Positions 9,537 through 19,153 of a stretch of DNA of 64,000 bases are shown one piece after another. Location: positions 1 to 64,000 of the forward strand of contig CAVQNF010000039.1 in the NCBI GenBank assembly GCA_963713805.1, written 5' to 3'. Source of the DNA: GAS188 sp963713805 (lineage in GTDB: Bacteria > Pseudomonadota > Alphaproteobacteria > Rhizobiales > Beijerinckiaceae). The translations under genes were made by a program, and so were the position numbers. The notes beneath the pieces were generated by a model that did no database searches, was not told where the DNA came from, and was given only the letters and a program-made list of their open reading frames with translations. How positions within the stretch are numbered: the stretch's first letter is position 1; every line of letters begins with the position of its first letter.

Positions 9537-9612
9537 AAGATATTTCTGATGAAACTAGGCCTCATTCATAGGATATTTCCTATTGTATTTTTTGATTGAT
9601 AAGATATATCTT
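9537..9612. promoter_or_regulatory. three operator-like palindromes upstream of mobile mystery protein A
   Basis: Three related palindromes lie in an AT-rich stretch directly before the gene: AAGATATTTCT (9537-9547), AGGATATTTCCT (9570-9581, perfect within a 16-bp inverted repeat) and AAGATATATCTT (9601-9612, perfect). Their centres are about 33 and 31 bp apart, close to three helical turns, so bound dimers would sit on one face of the DNA. They are probably autoregulatory sites for the Xre-type protein encoded next; that is an inference from layout. Confidence 0.6.
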
Positions 9613-9617
9613 CTCAT

Positions 9618-10070
9618 ATGAAAGACGCCATTCACCACCTCGACGCACGCTTCGCCGCGTTACACCCCCTTGCCGAAGGTATCCGTCCTCCCAAAGGCTG
9701 GGTTCGTGCCGTTCGCGATGCCCTGGGCATGACCACGGCGCAGCTCGCGCGACGCATCGGCGTCTCGCAGCCGAGGATCGTGGAACTCGAGCAAGCCGAG
9801 GCGGGCGGCACCATAAACATGCGTTCGCTCCAGCGCGCGGCGGAAGCGCTCGGTTGCCGGGTAGTCTACGCGCTCATCCCGCAAAGACCTCTCGAGGTAA
9901 CGATACGCGAGCGGGCGGAAAGGCTTGCGGCGCGCCATTATGGAGCTGTCGAACACAGCATGGGTCTTGAAGACCAGGGCGTGGACGACGCGCAGGCAAG
10001 CCAGCAGCTTCACCGAGAGCGCGTCGAGGATCTCCTGCGGCATCCGGCTCGGCTTTGGGACGACGCGTGA
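9618..10070 (+). CDS. mobile mystery protein A, Xre-type DNA-binding protein
   Basis: This 150-residue protein matches the mobile mystery protein A family. It has a short N-terminal tail, a helix-turn-helix at about residues 38-62 ('TTAQLARRIGVSQPRIVELEQ') and a helical C-terminal part ending 'HPARLWDD', as is usual for the family. It is always found with mobile mystery protein B, a Fic-domain protein, as here, and the pair behaves genomically like a toxin-antitoxin or addiction module. It probably represses its own operon through the palindromes just upstream. The gene is intact. Confidence 0.85.
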   Translation: MKDAIHHLDARFAALHPLAEGIRPPKGWVRAVRDALGMTTAQLARRIGVSQPRIVELEQAEAGGTINMRSLQRAAEALGCRVVYALIPQRPLEVTIRERAERLAARHYGAVEHSMGLEDQGVDDAQASQQLHRERVEDLLRHPARLWDDA

Positions 10071-10078
10071 CACCTGGC

Positions 10079-10663
10079 ATGGATTTCGATTTGGAACTCG
10101 ATGATGCCGCGACGCCGCTCACGCCAGGAGAACTGGATGGCCTCATTCCAACTCACATCACGCTGCGTCACGAGCTGAACGAGCTGGAGCAGCAAAACAT
10201 CGCCATGGCGGATCGTTGGGCATTCTCCCGAAGGCGAGACGTCCTTTCGGAGGCTTTCCTGCGCGGGCTCCATCGTCGAATGTTCAGTCGAGTGTGGCGC
10301 TGGGCGGGGCAATACCGAAAGAGCGAACGCAACATCGGTGTCGCGAGCTATCGTGTCGAAGCCGACTTGCGTCAGCTCATCGAAGACGCCCGCTATTGGA
10401 TCGCCCACTCGTCCTATCCTTTGGACGAACTCGCCGTCCGCTTTCATCACCGTCTCGTGTCGATCCATCCCTTCGCCAATGGCAACGGCAGATGGTCGCG
10501 CATGGCCGGTGATCTGCTCGCGGTCCAACGAGGTGCCCGCCGCTTCACCTGGGGTCGGGCGAACCTCCGGAATATCGGGGACGTGAGGCGCGCCTATATC
10601 GATGCGCTACGTGCCGCCGACAAACACGACCCCAGGCCACTTATCGTGTTCGCGAGATCATGA
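10079..10663 (+). CDS. mobile mystery protein B, Fic/DOC family AMP-transferase-like protein
   Basis: This 194-residue protein carries the Fic core motif HPFANGNGRWSR at residues 130-141, with the catalytic His130 and the nucleotide-binding loop intact. Fic proteins transfer AMP or related groups to target proteins; in this family the target is unknown. It follows mobile mystery protein A by 8 bases. A GTG at 10067 that overlaps the upstream stop (GTGA) is an alternative start adding four residues. The Xre-plus-Fic pair suggests a toxin (B) held in check by a DNA-binding partner (A). Confidence 0.87.
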   Translation: MDFDLELDDAATPLTPGELDGLIPTHITLRHELNELEQQNIAMADRWAFSRRRDVLSEAFLRGLHRRMFSRVWRWAGQYRKSERNIGVASYRVEADLRQLIEDARYWIAHSSYPLDELAVRFHHRLVSIHPFANGNGRWSRMAGDLLAVQRGARRFTWGRANLRNIGDVRRAYIDALRAADKHDPRPLIVFARS

Positions 10664-10666
10664 GAA

Positions 10667-10951
10667 TTACCGGACATGAAGCATCGACGGATGACGTGCA
10701 TCGCGGCGCGGCTTCACGACGATCTCCACGTCCTGCCCGAGCGCCACGAGAAACCGAAGCAGGCGCTCGACCGAGAACTGCCGAAAATCGCCGCGCAGCA
10801 TTTTCGACACGTCGGGTTGCCTCACGCCGAACAACGCGGCCGCCTCGACCTGCTTGAGGCCTCGATCTTTCATGAGCGTGTCGATCTTGTAGACGAGCTT
10901 CGCCTTGATCAGGTGCTCCTCGGCGTTCGGCAAGCCGGCATCGACGAACAC
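10667..10951 (-). CDS. HigA-like Xre family antitoxin
   Basis: This 94-residue protein has a helix-turn-helix of the HigA (HTH_37) type, 'QVEAAALFGVRQPDVSKMLRG', followed by 'FSVERLLRFLVALGQDVEIVV', the usual C-terminal signature. Such proteins neutralise a HigB/RelE-type toxin and repress the operon. Its toxin gene lies just upstream but is shattered. The gene converges with the Fic gene, leaving only three bases between the stops. The antitoxin itself is intact. Confidence 0.85.
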   Translation of the reverse strand: MFVDAGLPNAEEHLIKAKLVYKIDTLMKDRGLKQVEAAALFGVRQPDVSKMLRGDFRQFSVERLLRFLVALGQDVEIVVKPRRDARHPSMLHVR

Positions 10952-10984
10952 ATTGCCACTGCCGACCTCATAGGTTTCCCTGCT

Positions 10985-11350
10985 TCATCCCTGTGTCCCT
11001 TTCGCTACCCACTCCGCCTCCCGCAATCGCCTATCGATCAATTCGATTTCCGTCTTCGGCGTTTCACGTCCCATCTTCGACTTCTTTTGAAAAGCGTGAA
11101 GCACATAAACAACACCGGCGAACCGAACCGTGTAGACCGTCCGGAACGTGCCACCCTGGTGGTCACTCACGATCTCAATCACACGGCGCCACCATAACCC
11201 CTGAGGGGTTTGCGTTGGCATGCTTTCCGCCCTGCTGAGCAACGAATAGGGCATAGCCATCCGATCTTTTACGAGATCAGGAAATGCACCGTAATCTTTC
11301 GGCTCGACCCATCCAGACCACCGGCTTGAGAGTCGGCCCCGCGAATTCAT
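10985..11350 (-). pseudogene. HigB-like toxin gene with five single-base deletions
   Basis: The second half encodes a normal HigB/phage Gp49-type toxin ('FRTVYTVRFAGVVYVLHAFQ', 'EIELIDRRLREAE'). The first half makes sense only when the frame is shifted five times, each time by restoring one base in a short run: GGG to GG (twice), GG to G (twice) and AAA to AA. The restored order reads 'KPVVWMG', 'GSSRK', 'DYGAFPDLVKDRM', 'GYALFVAQQGGKHANA', 'KPLRGYGGA', 'GVIEIV', a textbook HigB N-terminus. By chance the uncorrected frame stays open for 121 codons. Either the toxin is truly dead or this short stretch has consensus errors. No clear native start codon is visible. Confidence 0.7.
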
Positions 11351-11366
11351 ATAGTGAATTCACTAT
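11351..11366. promoter_or_regulatory. 16-bp perfect palindrome upstream of the HigBA-like pair
   Basis: ATAGTGAATTCACTAT is a perfect palindrome lying exactly at the 5' end of the toxin reading frame. Its position fits an autoregulatory operator of the downstream HigA-like repressor. It also contains an EcoRI site by coincidence. Confidence 0.5.
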
Positions 11367-11463
11367 GCAATCAAGCTCAATCGGCGCGAAACATACGCTC
11401 TCCCGGCGCGCATTTATAAGCTACGAGAAAAGAGAGCACCGCGACCGAACCGTCACCCTCGCC

Positions 11464-13539
11464 TCATTTATTCCCCACATCGCTCGCTTCCGCGGCCTTG
11501 ACGTAGCGATCCGCGTCTTCCTGCAGACAGAAAGCCTTGGCGCTGCAGATCGGCCGCCGCGAGCGCTCGACCGCTCGCACATAGGTCGCGTGATCGGGAT
11601 AGCGCTCCTCGAGCGAGAGCCGCGGGTCACCCTTGGCCAGGCGCTCGGCCTTCGTCCTCGCGAAGGGGACATACATGCCGGCGTGGTCGCAGCCGTCATC
11701 CGCCGGGTCCTTGCGCAGATTCCAGCCCGTGTAGGTCGCGATCGGCACGGCGATCTCGGGAAGCCTGATGCCGGGGAGCGTATTGCCGTCGGCGTCGGTC
11801 CTCGGCACATAGGCCGGATAGGGGGAGCCGAGCAGCTTCGGCGGCAACACCGTCAGGATGCCCTGCTCGGCTTGCGGGCCGAAGTCGAACAGGTCGCCGC
11901 CATGCATGCGGCCGTTGTATTTCACGCCCGGGATCGTCGGAAAACCGACATCGTCCTGCTTCGAGGAGACGAGCGTTTCCTCGCCGCGTCGCGGCAGCTT
12001 GCTCGGCGGAGGCTCCGTTCCGGTCTCGACCCATTTGTCCAGGAGGACGAGCAGGGCGCGCAGCCCCTGGTTGCCGACGAGGGGGTTGCGCTCCTGCTGG
12101 CAAATGCCGGGGCCGGAGGGCGGCACGCCGTCGCCATGCGGCCGGCCGGCGATGAGGTAAAGGCGCACGCCCGGCGCCTCGCCGAGATCATGGCCCTGCG
12201 TGTCGGTGTGCAGGACCGAGGCGGCCTTCGCCCAATATTCGTTGTCTGAATTGGCGTCGATGATCCTGGGGCAGGTGCCGCTCTCGGCGCAGCGGCGCAG
12301 CAGGCCGTCGTTCTTGCCGGTCACCGCATCCGTCGTGACCTCGTAGGCGAAGGGGAATTTGTATTCGGGATACCAGCGGGCGATGTGCTGGCGATGCGTG
12401 CGGAAAGGCTCGGCGAAACGGTAATTGGCGAAGATGCCGCTGCCGCCGCCGACCCAGTCGAGCACGCCGTCCACGACCTTGCGCGCCTCGCGCCGGCCAT
12501 CCGCTCCTTTGGGCGCGTCGGCATCCTCGTTGAAGCCGAGCGCCACGAATTCCCGCATCATCCGGCAGGGTTGGGAAATGCAATAGGTCAGGACTTCCCG
12601 GATGTCGCCCGCAAGCGGGTTCGCCTTTCCTTGCTCGTCGGTCTTGGCGTTGCGGAGGAAGGAGGCGAAATCGCGGATCGCGGCAAAGCCGAGCCCCGTC
12701 ACCTTCGGGTCCTTGGCGGGATAGACGAGCTCGTAGAGCTTGCCCGCCTCGAACTTCGTTCCCTCCGGCACGAGGCTGATCGATTTGCCATCGGCAGCGT
12801 AGCGCCATTTGTCCGCCGGCAGAGCCGTCGGCTCGTCATCGACCCGCGCCTTGACGAAGAGCGTCGCCTTCGAGGTGTCGAGGCTGGCGGCGGGATAGCT
12901 GAGGGGCCCCGTGGTCGTCTTGTCGTTATCGATGACGAATTCCTCGAGGCTCGGACCTGTGATCGGCGAGCCGTCGGCGTTCCTCGCGACCGGCGCATCG
13001 AGCACGAAGGGGCCTCCGCCCACGCCCGGCGTCACGCCCGAGATCGCGTCCCAGCCGCTCCAGGCCATGGTGTAGCCCTGCCGCATCATGAAGCCGTTGC
13101 CGGCATCGGCCGCATGGCTCGGGTCATTCGAGTTCTGCGCAGCGTCGTTGAGCGAGGCGAAGGCGAGGATGTGGCCGCGGTTGTTGATCTCGAAGAGCAG
13201 CTTGTGATTGCCCTTCTCCCGATCGATCGGGCGGATGATCATGACATTGCTCGAATATTCGACCATGCCCCGAGCGTTTTTCGGCGCGAGCCCGATGTCC
13301 GTGATGATGCGGTTCAGGAAACCTGCGGGGTCGACCTCGCCGTAAACCCGGCCGACGAGCTTTTCATATTGACCGGTCGTTCCGAAGGACGCCCCATCGA
13401 AACTCGGCGACTGGACACTCGTGATCTCGATGCGGGTGATGCGCGCCTCGGCGGGCGATCCCAAGGCGCCGATGAAGAGAAGACTTGCCGCGAGAATGCC
13501 GGATAGGCCTCGGGCGCGGCCGATATCGAAAAGGGTCAT
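11464..13539 (-). CDS. secreted alpha/beta hydrolase domain protein with altered nucleophile elbow
   Basis: This 691-residue protein begins with a signal peptide (residues 1-32, cleavage near 'PAEA') and matches the large alpha/beta hydrolase domain family often annotated only as 'alpha/beta hydrolase domain-containing protein'. A GAGGAA ribosome site precedes the ATG. Members normally carry a G-x-S-Q-S-G nucleophile elbow; here the segment reads Cys320-Ile-Ser322-Gln-Pro-Cys325, so the serine is kept but both glycines are cysteines and the second serine is proline. The following 'RMMREFVALGFNEDA' is conserved. Activity is therefore doubtful. The substrate is unknown and the gene stands alone. 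Confidence 0.7.
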   Translation of the reverse strand: MTLFDIGRARGLSGILAASLLFIGALGSPAEARITRIEITSVQSPSFDGASFGTTGQYEKLVGRVYGEVDPAGFLNRIITDIGLAPKNARGMVEYSSNVMIIRPIDREKGNHKLLFEINNRGHILAFASLNDAAQNSNDPSHAADAGNGFMMRQGYTMAWSGWDAISGVTPGVGGGPFVLDAPVARNADGSPITGPSLEEFVIDNDKTTTGPLSYPAASLDTSKATLFVKARVDDEPTALPADKWRYAADGKSISLVPEGTKFEAGKLYELVYPAKDPKVTGLGFAAIRDFASFLRNAKTDEQGKANPLAGDIREVLTYCISQPCRMMREFVALGFNEDADAPKGADGRREARKVVDGVLDWVGGGSGIFANYRFAEPFRTHRQHIARWYPEYKFPFAYEVTTDAVTGKNDGLLRRCAESGTCPRIIDANSDNEYWAKAASVLHTDTQGHDLGEAPGVRLYLIAGRPHGDGVPPSGPGICQQERNPLVGNQGLRALLVLLDKWVETGTEPPPSKLPRRGEETLVSSKQDDVGFPTIPGVKYNGRMHGGDLFDFGPQAEQGILTVLPPKLLGSPYPAYVPRTDADGNTLPGIRLPEIAVPIATYTGWNLRKDPADDGCDHAGMYVPFARTKAERLAKGDPRLSLEERYPDHATYVRAVERSRRPICSAKAFCLQEDADRYVKAAEASDVGNK

Positions 13540-13667
13540 CGGGTCGTTCCTCGCCGGTGATCACAAACAGTGGCGCTCGCTCGAACGCCCGATCACCAAG
13601 CAGCCTACGGGCGCGCGCGGCGCAAGGCCAGCGCCGGGCCTTCACGACTTGGCGATTGCCTCACGCC

Positions 13668-14976
13668 TCACGAGGGCCGGCCGACGCTCACATAGCGAAA
13701 GCCGCGTCGGCGCATCTCATCGGGGCGATAGATATTGCGCAAATCCACGATCAGCGGCTCGCTCAAGAGCCCTTTGATGCGATCGAGATCGAGCGCGCGG
13801 AACGCATCCCATTCGGTGACGATGACGAGGGCGTCGGCGCCCTCGACGCAGGAATAGGCGTCCGGCGAATAGGCAACCTTGTGGAGGAGGGACTTCGCCT
13901 GCTCCATGCCTTCCGGATCGTAGGCGCGGATCAGCGCTCCGGCCTCCTGGAGGGTGGAGACGATGGCGAGCGAAGGCGCCTCGCGCATGTCGTCGGTGTT
14001 CGGCTTGAAGGTCAGGCCGAGAAGCGCGATCGTCTTGCCGCGAATCTGACCTCCGCAGGCCGCGATGACCTTCTGCGCCATGGCGCGCTTGCGCTCTTCG
14101 TTCACCGACACCACGGTTTCGATGATGCGCATCGCGGAGGCGTTTTCCCTGGCGGTCTTGATCAGCGCCAGCGTGTCCTTGGGAAAGCAGGAGCCGCCGT
14201 AGCCCGGTCCGGCATGCAGGAACTTCCCACCGATGCGGTTGTCGAGGCCGATGCCGCGCGCCACCTCCTGCACATTGGCGCCGACCTTCTCGCACAGATC
14301 GGCGATCTCGTTGATGAAGGTGATCTTGGTCGCCAGAAATGCGTTCGCCGGCGTATTTGATGAGCTCGGCGGTCCGCCTCGACGTGAACACCATCGGTGG
14401 CTCGTTGAGAAAGAGCGGGCGATAGAGCTCGGTCATCACTTCGCGCGCTTTTGCGTCCTCGGTCCCGATGACGATGCGGTCCGGCCGCTTGAAATCGCTG
14501 ATCGCCGCACCCTCGCGCAGGAACTCGGGATTGGAGACGAGCGCGAAATCGGCGTCCGGCCGCGTCTCGCGCATGATGCGCTCGACCTCGTCGCCCGTGC
14601 CGACCGGCACCGTCGATTTCGTGACGATCACGGTAAAGCCGTCGAGCGCGAGCGCGATCTCGCGCGCTGCCTCGTAGACATAGGTCAGATCGGCATGGCC
14701 GTCGCCGCGCCGCGATGGCGTGCCGACCGCGATGAAGACCGCGTCGGCCTCACTTACCGCCTTGGCGAGATCCAAGGTGAAGGCGAGCCGGCGCGCCCCC
14801 ACATTGTCGGCGACGAGCTCGTCAAGACCCGGCTCGAAGATCGGCATCTCGCCCCGTTGCAGAGCGGCGATCTTGCTCGCGTCCTTGTCGACGCAGGTGA
14901 CCACATGGCCGAAATCGGCAAAACATGCCCCGGACACGAGGCCGACATAGCCCGATCCGATCATTGCGACGCGCAT
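13668..14976 (-). CDS. ugd: UDP-glucose 6-dehydrogenase, one frameshift
   Basis: The enzyme oxidises UDP-glucose to UDP-glucuronate with two NAD+, feeding polysaccharide synthesis. It has the N-terminal NAD-binding motif 'GSGYVGLVSGACF', 'STVPVGTGDEVE', and the catalytic cysteine in 'GGSCFPKDT'. GGAGGGAACC precedes the ATG at 14976. One extra base at about 14348 (GCCGCG became GCCGGCG on the coding strand) breaks the frame after 'AELIKYA'; restoring it gives 'NAFLATKITFINEI', exactly as in the family, and about 435 residues. No other exopolysaccharide gene is adjacent. Confidence 0.9.
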
Positions 14977-15160
14977 GCGGTTCCCTCCGGCAGTCGGGTT
15001 TCAGGCGATAACAATTGATATCAACAAGCTGCTCGATCTCATGCCTCGCGAATGCGACAAGATCAATAACGCGCAAGGATTAGCGGCGCGTCAGGATTAA
15101 CGAAGGTTGACACGGACGCGCCGTGAGAAGCTCAGGCTATCGAGATGCCGACATCACGGA

Positions 15161-15760
15161 TTAACCAAAAGCGCTGAAGGCCATCCGGAAGGGGTCGACG
15201 GCCCAGGCCTCACGAGCTCGTATGCGTGGCTGTATCTCAACGAGCCAGTCCGTAAGCGGGTTCAGTCGTATTCCATGCGGCGCCATTCCACCAAGAGACT
15301 CCGAGACGAACGCCGCGTCGTCGGCCGGCCGGCGAACGATCTGAACGACATGCGTAATGCCACGCGGACGGGGGTGGTTCACCGCCCAGGCAGGCTCTCC
15401 CATCTTCAGTCCGATCGTGGCACATCGCGGCAGTCTGGCAGCCGAAATTTCCGCACCCTCGAGGATAAACCCAGTTCGCGTTTCGATTTCCAAGATGATC
15501 CGATCCGACCAGGCTCGCATCGCGGACATATCGTCGGCGCGGAACACCGCACGGTCGGCGGCTTCGTTCTCCGCTTGCATGGCTTTCGCAAGAAGCAGTC
15601 CGACCCATCCCGAGCAGTCGATCACCGGCGGGTGGGCATCCAGCCCCTCCGACTTGACGCCGCGTTGATAGCCGACCCGTCCGGTGTGGCGCTGGACAAG
15701 CTGCCACATCGCGGCCTCGGCTGTCCCGAAAGTCGCGGATAGGTTTTGTTCTCGCTTCAT
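15161..15760 (-). CDS. NlpC/P60-like putative cysteine peptidase
   Basis: The ORF gives 199 residues from the ATG at 15760 (an upstream ATG at 15802 is possible; AGGA precedes the shorter form). 'VIDCSGWVGLLL' resembles the catalytic cysteine helix of NlpC/P60 peptidoglycan hydrolases ('DCSGFV'), and 'GITHVVQIVRRP' could supply the histidine strand. There is no signal peptide. The match is motif-level only, so the family call is tentative. It is divergent from murJ. Confidence 0.45.
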   Translation of the reverse strand: MKREQNLSATFGTAEAAMWQLVQRHTGRVGYQRGVKSEGLDAHPPVIDCSGWVGLLLAKAMQAENEAADRAVFRADDMSAMRAWSDRIILEIETRTGFILEGAEISAARLPRCATIGLKMGEPAWAVNHPRPRGITHVVQIVRRPADDAAFVSESLGGMAPHGIRLNPLTDWLVEIQPRIRAREAWAVDPFRMAFSAFG

Positions 15761-16018
15761 GAATCCTAACAAGCGCGCGCGGTGAATGCCGAAGAATACC
15801 ACAGGTCCGCGACAGCCGCTCTATGACCTTGCGCCGATTCTCGCTAAACGCATCGACGTCCAGGATAACGAGTTGCGAATCAAGGTTGCCGCGCAAAGAC
15901 CCGAGGAGACGATGGTTTGCGAATTTCTCGTAGCCGGCAAGGCTCAGGCGGCGCGCGTTCTTCGACACAAGATGGACGGGCTAGCCAGCCCCTCGGTCAC
16001 GCCCCTTCGCACAACCCG

Positions 16019-17542
16019 ATGCTGAGACAGATTCTCGGCGTCGGCGGCTGGACGCTGATCTCGCGCGTCACCGGTCTCATCCGGGACATCGTGATCGCGG
16101 CGGTGCTGGGCTCGGGCGTGATGTACGAGGCTTTCGCCTACGCGTTCCGCTTGCCGAACCATTTCCGCGCGATCTTCGGGGAAGGCGCGTTCAACGCGGC
16201 CTATGTGCCGAGCTACGCCAAGGCGGAAGCCGAAGGCGGAGCCGCGGCGACGCATCGGCTTGCCGACAGCGTCTTCACGCTGCTTCTCGGCGCCCAGGCG
16301 ATCATCCTCGTCGTGGCGTTCCTCTTCATGCCGACGCTCGTCGGTCTCATTGCGCCGGGCCTCTCCTCGCGCCCCGAGGAATTCGAGCTCGTGGTGGCTC
16401 TCACGCGCATCACCTTTCCGTATCTTCTCCTGATCACGCTCGTGACCCAGCACACGGCGACGCTGAACGCCTTGCATCGGTTCGGCGTCGGCGCGGCGGC
16501 ACCCATCCTTCTCAACGTCTCGCTCGTGTTTTGCGTCGCCCTGTCATTCCTGTTCCCGAGCGCCGCGCATGCGGCGGCCTTCGGCGTCACCTTGTCGGGG
16601 GTGCTGCAGCTCGCCGCGCTCATGGTGGCGACGAAACGGGCGGACGCGCTCGCGCTGCCGCGCAGACCGATTTTCGACGAACGCCTCAAGGGCTTCTTCC
16701 GCAGGCTCGGCCCCGCGACCATCGGCACCGCCGGCCTCCAGATCGCGATCTTCGTCGACACCGGATTGTCGTCCCTCCTCGGGGAGGGCGCGATGGCGTC
16801 GATCTACAACGCCGAGCGCCTCTACCAGTTGCCGATCGGCGTGATCGGCATCGCGGCCGGCACCGTGCTGCTTTCGGAAGTGAGCCGGCGCGTCGCGCAA
16901 GGCGATCTTGCGGGCGCGGTTCACGCCCAGAACCGCGCCATGGGCTGGACCTTGATGCTCGCCGCGCCTTTCGTCGTCGCCTTCCTTTTGATCCCCGATC
17001 TCATTCTCGCGGCCTTGCTGGTGCATGGCCGCTTCCATCTCGAGGCGGCGCAAGCGGCGGGCGCGGTGCTCGCGGCTTATGCGCTCGGCCTGCCGGCGGT
17101 GGTCCTGATCCGCTCCGCCGTGTCCTGCTTCCAAGGGCGCGGCGATACCAGGACGCCGATGCTCGTCGCGCTCGCCGCGGTCGCGGCGAATGTGCCGCTG
17201 AAGTTCCTGCTGACGCCTTATTTCGGGGCCGCGGGGCTCGCGCTCGCAACCTCGACGGGCGCCTGGATCAATTTCCTTGCGCTCTACATCCTTGCCCATC
17301 GCCAGGGCGTGTCGCGGCCGGATCTCGCCTTCGCCAAGACGCTCGCCGTGGTCGTCGCGGCCTCGCTCGCGCTCACCGTCGCGATCCTTTCATGCGATCC
17401 ATGGCTGCAGTCGCTGACCGCAACCCTCCCGCAGCTGCAACGGGAAGCAAGGCTCGCCGCCCTCATGCTCATCGGCGGTCTCGTCTATGCGAGCGTCCTC
17501 CTCCTGGGCGCAAGGGCGACCGGTTTCTCGCTGCGCCGCTGA
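16019..17542 (+). CDS. murJ: lipid II flippase MurJ (MviN)
   Basis: This intact 507-residue, highly hydrophobic protein has about 14 predicted membrane spans and the hallmark N-terminus 'GGWTLISRVTGLIRDIVIA'. Other family signatures are 'FGEGAFNAAYVPSY', 'YNAERLYQLPIGVIGIA' and 'SCFQGRGDTRTPM'. MurJ moves lipid-linked peptidoglycan precursor across the inner membrane and is essential. The ATG at 16019 begins the conserved first helix; no clear ribosome site precedes it. In many relatives it follows glnD, which is not seen here. Confidence 0.95.
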   Translation: MLRQILGVGGWTLISRVTGLIRDIVIAAVLGSGVMYEAFAYAFRLPNHFRAIFGEGAFNAAYVPSYAKAEAEGGAAATHRLADSVFTLLLGAQAIILVVAFLFMPTLVGLIAPGLSSRPEEFELVVALTRITFPYLLLITLVTQHTATLNALHRFGVGAAAPILLNVSLVFCVALSFLFPSAAHAAAFGVTLSGVLQLAALMVATKRADALALPRRPIFDERLKGFFRRLGPATIGTAGLQIAIFVDTGLSSLLGEGAMASIYNAERLYQLPIGVIGIAAGTVLLSEVSRRVAQGDLAGAVHAQNRAMGWTLMLAAPFVVAFLLIPDLILAALLVHGRFHLEAAQAAGAVLAAYALGLPAVVLIRSAVSCFQGRGDTRTPMLVALAAVAANVPLKFLLTPYFGAAGLALATSTGAWINFLALYILAHRQGVSRPDLAFAKTLAVVVAASLALTVAILSCDPWLQSLTATLPQLQREARLAALMLIGGLVYASVLLLGARATGFSLRR

Positions 17543-17650
17543 TACGGCAAAGCCTCCGCGGGCCTTGCTTCCAAACCGTGGTGAGCCCTGGTAACCTCGC
17601 CCACCGCGACCGGGACGCGGAAACCTCGAAGCCGTACTGCAAGGACATCG

Positions 17651-19119
17651 ATGTCTTCGCCAGCTTTCAGCGGCACGATCGGGAAGAGAAGCGCCTTCGC
17701 TCGATACGCTACATCAGTTGCTGCACCCCGACCGTCTGTTGCCCGTCGAGCCCAAGACGCGCGCCATCGCGCGGCGCCTCCATGCGAGCGTCAGCGACCT
17801 GCCGATCATCTCGCCGCACGGCCATACCGATCCGCGCTGGTTTGCGCGAAACGAGCCTTTTCCCGACCCGGCGACGCTTTTCGTCAAGCCCGACCACTAC
17901 GTCACGCGCATGCTCTACAGCCAAGGCGTGACGCTCGAGGCGCTCGGCATTCCACGCAAGGACGGCAAGCCCGTCGAGAGCGATCCCCGCCAGGTCTGGC
18001 GGCGCTTCGCGGAACGCTATCACCTCTTCCGCGGCACGCCGACGCGAGCCTGGCTCGACCATGCCTTCGCGACGCTCTTCGCTTTCGACGAGCGTCTCTC
18101 GGCAAAGAACGCCGACCTCTATTTCGACCGGATCGCGGAGCGCCTGGCAACGCCCGAGTTCCTGCCGCGCGCGCTCTACGAGCGCTTCAACATCGAGGCG
18201 ATCGCGACGACCGAGAGCCCGCTCGATGATCTGCGCTGGCACAAGATGATCCGCGAGAGCGGCTGGAGCGGCCGCGTCCTCACCGCCTATCGGCCCGACC
18301 CCGTCGTCGATCCGGAATTCGACGGCTTTGCCGCAAACCTCGAGCGCTTCGGCGAGATCGCCGGCGAGGATGTGGGAAGCTTCGAGGGCTATCTGCGCGC
18401 CCATCGCAAGCGCCGTGCCTTCTTCGCCTCGATGGGAGCGACCTCGACCGACCACGGCCACCCGAGCGCGCGAACGGCCGATCTATCCGCCGCCGAGGCG
18501 CAAGCTCTTTACGCCAAGCTGCGCGAAGGCAGATCGAGCGCGGCCGAAGCCGAGATGTTTCGCGCCCAGATGCTCACCGAGATGGCGGCGATGAGCCTCG
18601 AGGACGGGCTCGTGATGCAGCTTCATCCGGGCTCGCTGCGCAACCACAATCCGCTGCTGCACGCAGGGTTCGGCCGCGACATCGGGGCGGATATTCCGAC
18701 ATCGACCGAATATGCGCGGGCGCTGAAGCCTCTGCTCGACCGCTTCGGCAACGCGCAAGGCTTCACGCTCATCTTGTTCACGCTCGACGAGACCGCGTAT
18801 GGCCGCGAGCTCGCGCCGCTCGCCGGCCACTACCCTTGTCTTCGGCTCGGCCCGCCCTGGTGGTTCTTCGACAGCTATGAAGGAATGAAGCGCTTTCGCG
18901 AGATCGTGACCGAAACCGCCGGCTTCTACAACACCGTGGGCTTCAACGACGACACCCGCGCCTTCTGCTCGATCCCCGCCCGGCACGATGTGGCGCGCCG
19001 TGTCGATTGCGCCTATCTCGCCGAGCTCGTCGCCGACGCATCGGCTCGACGAGGATGAAGCGCAGGAGGTGGCGCAGGATCTCGCCTACCGTCTGCCGAA
19101 AGCAGCCTACAAGCTTTGA
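17651..19119 (+). CDS. uxaC: glucuronate isomerase, two frameshifts
   Basis: UxaC interconverts D-glucuronate/D-fructuronate and D-galacturonate/D-tagaturonate. The metal-site motif 'HGHTDPRWF' and the conserved 'GPPWWFFDSYEGMKRFRE' and 'TVGFNDDTRAF' are present. The ATG at 17651 has an AAGGAC ribosome site; a TTG at 17718 would be the alternative start. An extra G in 17681-17683 breaks the frame near the N-terminus, and an extra base at 19038 breaks it near the end; restoring both gives the C-terminus 'HRLDEDEAQEVAQDLAYR'. It probably forms a hexuronate degradation unit with uxuB 1.4 kb downstream. Confidence 0.9.
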
Positions 19120-19153
19120 GGGCCCTTCGAGGCCCATAAAAAAGGGAGGCCTT

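Noticed and set aside
11284..12249. 321-codon plus-strand frame opposite the alpha/beta hydrolase
   Set aside because: Antisense shadow without motifs; the hydrolase on the minus strand is well supported.
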